Assembly (NCBI GenBank): GCA_019638595.1
Contig: JAHBTJ010000010.1
Coordinates: 62,001-126,000, forward strand
Direction of reading: 5' to 3'
From: Chitinophagaceae bacterium
GTDB lineage: Bacteria > Bacteroidota > Bacteroidia > Chitinophagales > Chitinophagaceae
DNA: 64,000 nt
Part shown: in pieces, positions 44,422 to 52,125 of the stretch
Position numbering within the stretch: position 1 is the stretch's first letter
How the letters are laid out: every line of letters begins with the position of its first letter
The notes under the pieces: generated by a model
Databases searched by the model: none
The model's input: only the letters and a program-made list of their open reading frames with translations
What the model was told of the DNA's origin: nothing
Position numbers and translations under genes: made by a program

Positions 44422-45198
44422 ATGCAATTTAAAGAAAGCGGCTATAAAGAAGCAAACGGTATAAACCTGTATTATGAAATATATGGTGAAGGAAAACCGC
44501 TGGTGCTGATCCATGGCGGTGGTAGCGCTATACAGTTTGATTACGCAGAAGTTATTCAACGGTTATCAGGTCAATATAAGCTCATCGGAATTGATTTGCA
44601 GAATCACGGCAGATCAGAGCATCGTGAAGTTCCTGAAACTTTTGAGCAGGATGCAAAAGATATTATAGCGGTGTTGGAACAGCTCGGTATCAGCAAAGCA
44701 TCCTTCTGGGGATTCAGTAACGGCGCTACGACCGTGCTCCTGGTCGCACATTTATTTCCCGGAAAGGCAGAAAAGGTTATTGCTGCTTCAGGCGTTACAA
44801 AACGGAACGGAATGATAGACGGTTTTTTTGAAGGAATGGCGCAGGCCACCATTGATCATATGCCGCAATACCTGAAAGATAATTTTCTCCGGTTAAATCC
44901 TGACCCGGGTAAGCTGCAGAATATGTTTGAGAAAGACAGCCGGCGTATGATACACTTTAAGGATTGGGATGATGGTATGCTGCAATCTATTCAGGCGCCT
45001 GTTTTTTTTATAGCTGGAGATGGCGATGTGATGAAGGCAGAGCATATCGCAGAAATGCACCGGCTCGTTCCTGCTTCAAGGTTAATGATATTGCCTGTGG
45101 GGCATGGGGCTTATATGATGGCAGATGAAAACGGCAACCTTAACAAAGCGCTTATTGATTTTACCGTAATGCAGGTTGAGCATTTTTTAAACAATTGA
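44422..45198 (+). CDS. Alpha/beta-hydrolase
   Basis: A 258-residue cytosolic hydrolase. Oxyanion motif LVLIHGGGSAIQFD, nucleophile elbow GFSNGA, acid in FIAGDGDVM and catalytic His in PVGHGAYM give a complete Ser-Asp-His triad. Typical size and order for esterase/haloperoxidase-like members; substrate unknown. Two bases after the DinB-like gene, so clearly in the same operon. Confidence 0.9.
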   Translation: MQFKESGYKEANGINLYYEIYGEGKPLVLIHGGGSAIQFDYAEVIQRLSGQYKLIGIDLQNHGRSEHREVPETFEQDAKDIIAVLEQLGISKASFWGFSNGATTVLLVAHLFPGKAEKVIAASGVTKRNGMIDGFFEGMAQATIDHMPQYLKDNFLRLNPDPGKLQNMFEKDSRRMIHFKDWDDGMLQSIQAPVFFIAGDGDVMKAEHIAEMHRLVPASRLMILPVGHGAYMMADENGNLNKALIDFTVMQVEHFLNN

Positions 45199-45222
45199 TT
45201 TTTCAATTAAACCAGAACGCAT

Positions 45223-45732
45223 ATGAAAAAGTATCGCATCGAAATTAAATGGGCTGTTATTTTTATTGTGATGTCGCTACTATGGATGCTGCTCGAAAAG
45301 CTGGCCGGGCTTCATAGCACGCATATAGATAAGCATATGTATCTTACCAACCTGTATGCCATTCCTGCTGTAATAGTAATGGTGCTTGCCTTAAAAGATA
45401 AAAAGAAGAATTACTACCAGGGGCAAATGAGCTATATGCAGGGATTGGTTTCAGGCGTGATCATTTCTGCGATCATCGCGTTGCTCAGCCCTTTGATGCA
45501 ATGGGTGATATCTTATGTTATTACCCCGGAATATTTTCCTAATGTAATTGAATATTCCCTGGAAACAGGATACCACAAAACAAGAGAAGCGGCAGAGGCA
45601 TATTTCAATTATAAAAACTATGTTGTACAAAGCACCATCGCTTCACTGGTAATGGGCATTGTAACAACAGCCATTGCGATGATCTTTATAAGAACAAAGA
45701 AGCAGGCGCCTGTTTTCCAGGGAAACGTTTAA
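45223..45732 (+). CDS. DUF4199 membrane protein
   Basis: A 169-residue inner-membrane protein with four predicted helices (about 10-28, 44-58, 73-95 and 130-152). The YYQGQMSYMQGLVSGVIISA segment is typical of DUF4199, a family largely confined to Bacteroidota and without known function. The only membrane protein of the cassette. Confidence 0.85.
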   Translation: MKKYRIEIKWAVIFIVMSLLWMLLEKLAGLHSTHIDKHMYLTNLYAIPAVIVMVLALKDKKKNYYQGQMSYMQGLVSGVIISAIIALLSPLMQWVISYVITPEYFPNVIEYSLETGYHKTREAAEAYFNYKNYVVQSTIASLVMGIVTTAIAMIFIRTKKQAPVFQGNV

Positions 45733-45766
45733 ACAGTATTTTTTGACCTGATTAAAAAATCAAATT

Positions 45767-46120
45767 ATGACAACACAGGAAGTAGCCGACAAATTTTATG
45801 ATTACATGCAGCAGGGAGCTTTTGATAAAATATATGCGGAGCTCTATAGTCCCGACGCTACAAGCGAGGAGCCTCCGGGCGCCGGTTGGCCAAAAGCAAG
45901 CGGTATGAAAGAAATGCAGGAAAAAGGAAAGAAATGGGGAGAGGCAGTGGAGGAAATGCATGGCGGCACTACAGGTAAGCCAGTCGTTGCCGGTGAATAT
46001 TTTTCCTGCTTTATGACAATGGATTATACTCCTAAAGGTGCGGCAAGGAAAAATCTCGAAGAAATAGGGCTTTACAGGGTGAAAAACGGGAAGATCGTAT
46101 CTGAGCAGTTCTTTTATTAA
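45767..46120 (+). CDS. SnoaL/NTF2-like protein
   Basis: A 117-residue cone-shaped alpha+beta protein: VADKFYDYMQQGAFDKIYAE as the N-terminal helices, SGMKEMQEKGKKWGE, then strands with GEYFSCFMTMDYT and the closing GLYRVKNGKIVSEQFFY. The fold is used by small isomerases, cyclases and ligand-binding proteins; no catalytic set is evident. Cassette member with 34- and 24-base spacers. Confidence 0.85.
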   Translation: MTTQEVADKFYDYMQQGAFDKIYAELYSPDATSEEPPGAGWPKASGMKEMQEKGKKWGEAVEEMHGGTTGKPVVAGEYFSCFMTMDYTPKGAARKNLEEIGLYRVKNGKIVSEQFFY

Positions 46121-46144
46121 AAATTATGTTTTGAAGGTACGACT

Positions 46145-46600
46145 ATGGTAAAAAGTAATTTACTTCAAATGCACAATGTCGGTATCGTTGTTGAATCGCT
46201 TGATAATGCAATTTCTTTTTTCAAAGAGATAGGGCTGAAGCTTGAAGGACGAATGATGGTTGAAGGTGAATGGGCCGGGCGTGTAACAGGACTGGGGAAT
46301 CAGTCCGTTGAGATTGCTATGATGGTTACTCCCGATGGACATAGCCGGCTTGAGCTTTCACGATTTCTCACCCCTCACACTATAGCTGACCACAGAGCTG
46401 CTCCTGTGAACGCCCTTGGCTACCTGCGGATCATGTTCAGGGTTGACAACCTTGATGAACTGCTGCACCGGCTTACGAAACTTGGCGCTAAGCTTGTTGG
46501 CGAAGTGGTTCAGTGTGAGGATGTGTATCGGCTCTGCTATATTCGGAACCATGAAGGACTTCTCATTGGGTTGGCTGAACAACTCGGCAATAGAAATTAA
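46145..46600 (+). CDS. VOC-family protein, second copy
   Basis: A 151-residue glyoxalase-fold protein: MHNVGIVVESLDNAISFFKE and VNALGYLRIMFRVDNLDELL open the two modules; CYIRNHEGLLIGLAEQLG ends the second. It is not closely similar to the VOC gene at 41852, and its codon use looks somewhat different from neighbours (more GGC/CTT), which may mean separate acquisition. Four bases separate it from the next SRPBCC gene. Confidence 0.88.
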   Translation: MVKSNLLQMHNVGIVVESLDNAISFFKEIGLKLEGRMMVEGEWAGRVTGLGNQSVEIAMMVTPDGHSRLELSRFLTPHTIADHRAAPVNALGYLRIMFRVDNLDELLHRLTKLGAKLVGEVVQCEDVYRLCYIRNHEGLLIGLAEQLGNRN

Positions 46601-46604
46601 AAAC

Positions 46605-47105
46605 ATGATCCAGGACGAAACTTTTGAAATTAGTTACTTATTCAAAACGGATATGAAAAAAGCATTTGAAATGTGGACAGATCCCACCCGTTTTTCAAGT
46701 TGGTTGGGCCCTGACGGGGCCGAAATGACTTTCCTGGCCGCAAATGTTGTTGAAGGAGGTACTTCTTTCTGGACTATGACCACCAATGACGGAATGACAA
46801 AATTCGGGCAAATCAATTATAAAACTATTAAACCCAACCAACTCCTGGTTTACACACAAAATTTTTGCGACAAAGACGGCAATTTTGTCAAAGCGCCGTT
46901 TGCCGACACTTATCCGGACTATCTGTTAACGACCGTCCATTTTTCAGAAGAAGAAAATACAACAAAAGTAACAGTGAAATGGACGATTTATGGCGATGCA
47001 ACGGAACAGGAAAAGCAGACCTTTACAGGAATGAGAGCGTTAATGAAAGCCGGTTGGACTGATTCATTTCAAAAGGTTGACAGGTTACTCGAACAAAATC
47101 AATAA
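46605..47105 (+). CDS. SRPBCC-domain protein (AHSA1-like), second copy
   Basis: A 166-residue helix-grip protein: FEISYLFKTDMKKAFEMWTD, WLGPDGAEM, FWTMTTNDGMTKFGQINYKT and the C-terminal GWTDSFQKVDRLL helix. The start at 46605 is chosen because it lies 4 bases after the VOC stop and the family fold begins there; the frame is open further upstream, but that part overlaps the VOC gene and has no family resemblance. Confidence 0.9.
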   Translation: MIQDETFEISYLFKTDMKKAFEMWTDPTRFSSWLGPDGAEMTFLAANVVEGGTSFWTMTTNDGMTKFGQINYKTIKPNQLLVYTQNFCDKDGNFVKAPFADTYPDYLLTTVHFSEEENTTKVTVKWTIYGDATEQEKQTFTGMRALMKAGWTDSFQKVDRLLEQNQ

Positions 47106-47174
47106 GAATAATAACTACTGTCGCGGAACATTATGCGGCAGGCTTCAAAAACTCAAAAATTAAATTTTACTATC

Positions 47175-47600
47175 ATGCCAAAGTTAAATCCTTACTTAAA
47201 TTTTGATGGAAAAGCGGAAGAAGCTTTTACTTTTTACAAATCTGTTTTTGGCGGAGAGTTTGCCGGGGGAATACACAAAATAGGAGATGCACCGGGTTGT
47301 GAAAACCTTCCTGCTGAAGAAAAGAACCGTGTAATGCATGTTGCGCTGCCTGTTGGCCAGGATCTTTTAATGGCATCTGATATTGTTCCTTCTATGGGGC
47401 ACAAATTAATAGAAGGCAACAATAACTATATTTCTATTTTTCCTGACTCGCGAGAAGAGGCTGATCGTTTATTCAATGCGCTTTCTGCAGGCGGTACTGT
47501 AGAAATGCCCCTGGCAGATCAGTTCTGGGGTGATTATTACGGCTCATTTACTGATAAATTTGCTGTAAAGTGGATGATCAATTATAGTGCGAAACAATAA
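47175..47600 (+). CDS. VOC-family protein, PhnB-like
   Basis: A 141-residue protein of the PhnB/YjdN branch: KLNPYLNFDGKAEEAFTFYK, NRVMHVALPVGQDLLMASDI, FPDSREEADRLFNALSAGG and WGDYYGSFTDKFAVKWMINY, all close to family consensus. The start at 47175 gives the usual N-terminus; an upstream Met at 47133 would add 14 unrelated residues. Last gene of the 12-gene run; the next gene is convergent. Confidence 0.9.
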   Translation: MPKLNPYLNFDGKAEEAFTFYKSVFGGEFAGGIHKIGDAPGCENLPAEEKNRVMHVALPVGQDLLMASDIVPSMGHKLIEGNNNYISIFPDSREEADRLFNALSAGGTVEMPLADQFWGDYYGSFTDKFAVKWMINYSAKQ

Positions 47601-47651
47601 TTGCCGATATTCCTGCCTGCTATAAACGCTGGAAGAATGAACGGGTTCTTT

Positions 47652-48305
47652 TCAGCGTTTATTTTTTACCAGCTTTATGATAGAAGGATTGGCAATGCCC
47701 CTGTTGATGCGAAGTGTATATTCTCCATCCGGCATTTGCTTTAAATTAATCTGAGTGCCGTTGTCGGTAATATTATAGTCGAAAATTACCCGGTGCCCTG
47801 TAGCGTTGAACAAAGTCATGGAACGGTTGCTGAGCGAACGTTTTTTGATTAAAAAAGAGTTCGTTGAGTCAGTGGGGAGCATAGTACGGGATGAAGAATA
47901 ATTAGAATAATATACGGCGATCGTTTTTGAATATTTACCCGTTCCATCCTGGTCTACCTCCTTTAACCGGTAGTACGATTGTCCACTCAACGGTTCAGCG
48001 TCTACCCGGCTGTAAGTTTGTTCCAGGCTGCCATTGCCTTCATCTTTGATAGTGGCAATTACGTCCCAGTTACGGGCATTGACTGATCTTTCTATCGCAA
48101 AGTATTCAGTGCTGCTTTCCCGGAAGCCTGACCATTGTATAAATACAGAACCGTTTTGCAGTTCTGCTGAAAAGTTTAATATTTCCGAGGGTTGAGAGAA
48201 CGCGTAGAGATGGTCGGCAGCGGATGTATTGCGCGTTGATATATTGGCTTTGACTGCCAGTGCTATTAATACCAGGGATGTAAATACTATAGGTTTTTTT
48301 ATCAT
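47652..48305 (-). CDS. Secreted protein with FN3-like domain and T9SS-type C-terminus
   Basis: A 217-residue exported protein: N-terminal hydrophobic segment (about 5-20), a beta-sandwich region common in Bacteroidota surface proteins (LQNGSVFIQWSGF ... EYFAIERSVNARNWDVIATI ... SYYRLKEVDQDGTGKYS), and a C-terminal part (MTLFNATGHRV ... QMPDGEYTLRINRG) resembling a type A T9SS sorting domain. No enzymatic domain. Function unknown; possibly an adhesive or structural cell-surface protein. Confidence 0.75.
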   Translation of the reverse strand: MIKKPIVFTSLVLIALAVKANISTRNTSAADHLYAFSQPSEILNFSAELQNGSVFIQWSGFRESSTEYFAIERSVNARNWDVIATIKDEGNGSLEQTYSRVDAEPLSGQSYYRLKEVDQDGTGKYSKTIAVYYSNYSSSRTMLPTDSTNSFLIKKRSLSNRSMTLFNATGHRVIFDYNITDNGTQINLKQMPDGEYTLRINRGIANPSIIKLVKNKR

Positions 48306-48715
48306 AACGTATATGATATTAGGTCGCGATCTCCTGGTTGCATCTTGCCGGGATATTAGGTTACAGCATTATGCACAGCAAACTGCGTGTGTTGGTCATA
48401 GAGAACAATTATAACAGGAGTCGTAGCTCTTACCCGGATAATTTTGAAATCCGAAGTTTTCAGGTATTACTACATAAGAGCGAGATAGGGTAGTGTATTG
48501 TAACGTTTGAGGGTAGTAGTTATTTTGCGATGGAGCCGGCAATTGTTTTTTTTGATATTTGGTAATTTAAAACCCATGGTGTTTTTTGCAAACCGGCTGT
48601 GAGATGTGCAGTATATACCTCTAGAGAGGGTTTTTACACAGCTCTCTTCATTTAATTAATTTAGATCCGGCGGTACCTGTTTTAATTTTTACTTAATGTA
48701 TGATTTTGATTTTTT
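48306..48715. other. Intergenic region after the Tc toxin genes
   Basis: 410 bases between the FN3-like gene (its promoter must be here, reading leftwards) and the 3' end of the TcA genes. AT-rich; only a short imperfect repeat CCTCTAGAGAGG (48618-48629) is visible. No gene and no convincing terminator are supported. Confidence 0.5.
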
Positions 48716-51700
48716 TTAACTACCCCAGGCTATCGTAATCCATAAATCGGTCATACTATTATCATTAAGGAATAATGAAAAATCACCAACAGGGTCATTC
48801 GGTTTTGCTTTATCTAATTTGCCCGTTCTTAAACCTCCCAATGTATTATCGGCATTTAAGGTGTCTTCGTCAGTCGTATCGGCAGCAGCCCGAACAGTAA
48901 CTGTATTTTCATCGGAGCGGGAATATAATTTTATCTCATGAACAGCTTTCACTAAGCCTTTGCTCCAGAAAGGGTAATGCTCATCTTTTAGCGATAAGCT
49001 AAGTTGTGCAAACCTCATTTCATTACTCAACTGAATTGATTTAAATTTTTCCCATTCATTTGGGAACTCATGTCTTACCGAAAAAAGACGTACTGTTCCT
49101 GCGGCTCTTTTCTTTTCTGCTTCGTCTGCTGATTCCCCTATTAACTTTTGTAAATTTTTCATAGCTCCTTTCCGCAACAGTTCACCACCTTCACGCGCTG
49201 TATACTTTACATGAATTATCACATCTGTAATGGTATCGTAATTGAATTGTCTTAACTCACCTTCACGGCCCGGTAAGCTCAGTTGCCAATCGCTAACTGC
49301 TCCCGAGTATTCAAATGGCAGTTTTCGCTCATCACGCAGGTTGACTTCAAACATTCCTCCGTCATTCTGCGCACTGCTGGTTACAATGGATTGCATAGAG
49401 CCGAGATAAGTATCGAACCGGGTATCTCCATCCCCTGCTATGCTATATTCACCGTCGCTTAATACTGATTTTTTCCGAATAGTGCTTTTGGTCAAAGTCA
49501 GTGTACAGTTAACACTCGCGTAAGGTCCGGCAATGCACGGAAGGCTAACGCCAACAGTTTTGATGCGGCGGAAATAATGCCCCGGGCCATCCATATCGAA
49601 CAACTCTTCTGGTAGTGTAAAGCTGCAGCGTCCCGTTGTGCGTAACGACAACAAAGAAGCAGGGCTAAGCTGCATAAGACTTACATGTTTGGTAAGTTCA
49701 TACTCACGCTGGTTTAGTTCATGGTAAGCCATCTCCATACGCTTAAGATCAAGATACAGTTTTTCACCGGCAAGTAGGCCTTCCTTTCCGCTTGTATAGC
49801 CAACCTGTATATAACTTAAAGAGGTATCACCCAATTCCTGCTGTAAGCCACGCTCAGCTTTCTTAGCAATATCATAAGCAAACTGGAAGGACTGGTTGTA
49901 CAAATTCTTTATCTCGCCCTTCATCCATGCATAGAAAGCCTGGTTTGTTTTTTTGCCAATTTTTTCGTCAGTTAAAAAGCTTTCTATTTCAGCTGCATTT
50001 TTAATTTGCCGCTGATGGTTTTTCCATTCCTTTTCCGCTATGACTTCCCGTATCTGTGCCCCGCGGATCTGTTTATATAACTGGTTGATTTCACCGGCTA
50101 TTGAGTTGCTTTGAAATGCCCATTCCTGTTCTCGACGAGCGTAGCCTCCAATCCTCGCTGAATTAGCAGCCTCATAGTTTTTTCGCTCTGCCACTGCAGC
50201 ACTTACGTCAGATGCAAATTGTGCAACCTTTCCAAGATTAAATCCCCCATAACTGGTATCACCACCCAGACCCCAGAAATGAAATTTTATACCGAATTGA
50301 GGCAATAGCGAGATCGCTTGTCCTCCCAATTTTATTCCCTGAACAACGTCTTGTAAGGTTCTGGCTTCGGCCAATTTGTCTAATTCCTGCGCTTCATAGT
50401 TACTAATAATTTTACCTCCGGAAGCACCTAAATCCTTTGCAATATCTATTACAAGATCCCGTGTCGCTATGGCTGGTTCTTTGGCTATAAACTTCAGATT
50501 GATCAGACCCTCACTATCCAGTTCACTCAATTCCGGTAAATTGATTTCATTGTCTTTTTTACCCAACTGGCGTTCATAATAAATGTATCTTTCTGCTGCA
50601 TTTTTCAATGAAACCAGTAAACCTTCTTTTGATTTGATGGTATCCTGCCACTGCGCATACTTTATACTTTCGGTAAGAGATAATATCATTTTTTCGTGGT
50701 GCGCCCGCAAAACCGCCAAAGCTTCGTTGTCTTCTTTCTCAATAGCAGATAACAGGTTACTGCCCAGCGATTTTACTTCGCTGCAAATTTCGGTTGCCTT
50801 CTGCAGCAGGAAGGCAAAACGCACAACAGGCATAGGCGTATTAAGTCCAGCAACCGCAGCCGAGATATCAAGTCCTGCGGCAACCGCTTTTGCCAACAGA
50901 GCCGGGTCTATAGGTGGTGCAAACAAAGGAAGCTGGCGGAAAATGCCTTGGAGGTTCAGACTGTTACGGATTTTAAATAACCGGTCGGCTACCGTATCCC
51001 AATAAGACAACAGTTTCTCATTACGTGGCACTGAAAAATACAAGGTATTACCCAAACTGCTGATCAGGCTCAGCTTGTCATTCTGCTCATCATCGGGCGA
51101 AGAAGCAATCAGATTGAAAGGGATCTCGGTCTCCAATGGACGAAGTGCATTACTCATGGTATCAAGGTCTTTTTTCAGGTTAGCATACGTTTGTGGACGC
51201 ACACTTCCCTTAGAGGGCACTTCCTGTGGACGCGGGCCTAAAATATTAGCAGCCAATACATATTTCAGCAAGGCTGCGTCTACATCTTCCGGCTGATCTT
51301 TTCTAAAATCAGCATCGCCCCACAAAATCAGGTTATCAATGTATGCAAACACGGTTTTGAACATGTATGACGACTGCCGGTAACGTGCCACTACATGTGG
51401 GCGAAAAGGGTTGTCTTTCCACATCATAATGCTGTTGATGGTATCCTGCCGAAGTTGCTCATCATTGCCTGTTGAAAGATTTACCATTATCTCTTCAATC
51501 ATGCGGATATGCGTAGTGCGGAAGGGCTGCACTTTCCAGAAGCGTTCTGGTGTGGGTTCATCACTGTTATCCGTGGGGTCGAAAATATAATGAAACCAAT
51601 CACGTGCTTCTTCGTATCGCCCGTTCTTACTAAGACTCATTGCAATCGTAAGCGGCACATGATAAAATAACTCCCAATTATACACAGCATAAGCCCCGTG

Positions 51701-52114
51701 TGAACTGAAATCGAGCTCTTTTACCGGGTGTGGCGTGCTGATTAAATTTTCTATATTACCGGGATTGGGACGATAAACTGACTCGAAGAAATCTTCATGC
51801 AGCACGGGTATGGGTTTACCCTGTTTATTTACATCAACATAATTACCAGGAAACTTTTGGACGGCGCCAGCATCATTACGTTTATACTCTGTATCAGCCG
51901 ATTGTAAACCACCGATAGATTGCTGAATGAGACGATTCAACAGTTTTGTAACATAAGGATGAAAGTGTGAGTAGAACGAATAATTCACCTGGCGTTCGCG
52001 GGTTACCTGTGTTTTATGTACCCTGCCGGGATCTACTCTGAAAGAAGGGGAGTGGTATAGCGGCTGATATATTTGTTCGGCGTAAGAGCCGTGAAATGCT
52101 TGAACTGTTTTCAT
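48716..52114 (-). CDS. Tc toxin subunit A, C-terminal part (pore/TcB-binding)
   Basis: An 1132-residue protein equivalent to the C-terminal part of TcA. The N-terminal region has the conserved YAVYNWELFYHVPLTIAMSL and EEARDWFHYIFDPTD motifs. The middle (about 440-790) is helical and coiled, as in the TcA channel, and the end (about 800-1080) is the TcB-binding domain: HVSLMQLSPASLLSLRTTG, LPEELFDMDGPGHYFRRIK, GVSLPCIAGPYASVNCTLTL. TcA forms a pentameric pre-pore that docks the TcB-TcC cocoon and injects the toxin. Last gene of the locus, 11 bases after the middle TcA part. Confidence 0.9.
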   Translation of the reverse strand: MKTVQAFHGSYAEQIYQPLYHSPSFRVDPGRVHKTQVTRERQVNYSFYSHFHPYVTKLLNRLIQQSIGGLQSADTEYKRNDAGAVQKFPGNYVDVNKQGKPIPVLHEDFFESVYRPNPGNIENLISTPHPVKELDFSSHGAYAVYNWELFYHVPLTIAMSLSKNGRYEEARDWFHYIFDPTDNSDEPTPERFWKVQPFRTTHIRMIEEIMVNLSTGNDEQLRQDTINSIMMWKDNPFRPHVVARYRQSSYMFKTVFAYIDNLILWGDADFRKDQPEDVDAALLKYVLAANILGPRPQEVPSKGSVRPQTYANLKKDLDTMSNALRPLETEIPFNLIASSPDDEQNDKLSLISSLGNTLYFSVPRNEKLLSYWDTVADRLFKIRNSLNLQGIFRQLPLFAPPIDPALLAKAVAAGLDISAAVAGLNTPMPVVRFAFLLQKATEICSEVKSLGSNLLSAIEKEDNEALAVLRAHHEKMILSLTESIKYAQWQDTIKSKEGLLVSLKNAAERYIYYERQLGKKDNEINLPELSELDSEGLINLKFIAKEPAIATRDLVIDIAKDLGASGGKIISNYEAQELDKLAEARTLQDVVQGIKLGGQAISLLPQFGIKFHFWGLGGDTSYGGFNLGKVAQFASDVSAAVAERKNYEAANSARIGGYARREQEWAFQSNSIAGEINQLYKQIRGAQIREVIAEKEWKNHQRQIKNAAEIESFLTDEKIGKKTNQAFYAWMKGEIKNLYNQSFQFAYDIAKKAERGLQQELGDTSLSYIQVGYTSGKEGLLAGEKLYLDLKRMEMAYHELNQREYELTKHVSLMQLSPASLLSLRTTGRCSFTLPEELFDMDGPGHYFRRIKTVGVSLPCIAGPYASVNCTLTLTKSTIRKKSVLSDGEYSIAGDGDTRFDTYLGSMQSIVTSSAQNDGGMFEVNLRDERKLPFEYSGAVSDWQLSLPGREGELRQFNYDTITDVIIHVKYTAREGGELLRKGAMKNLQKLIGESADEAEKKRAAGTVRLFSVRHEFPNEWEKFKSIQLSNEMRFAQLSLSLKDEHYPFWSKGLVKAVHEIKLYSRSDENTVTVRAAADTTDEDTLNADNTLGGLRTGKLDKAKPNDPVGDFSLFLNDNSMTDLWITIAWGS

Positions 52115-52125
52115 GTCTTTATGTT

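Noticed and set aside
46416-46604. N-terminal extension of the second SRPBCC gene
   Set aside because: The extra 63 residues overlap the VOC gene in another frame and show no family resemblance; the start at 46605 fits the 4-base spacer and the domain start.
48618-48640. CCTCTAGAGAGG followed by a short T-run as a terminator of the neighbouring genes
   Set aside because: The stem is at most 5 bp with a 2-base loop, and the orientation does not fit the Tc genes, which read leftwards into this region and end at 48716.
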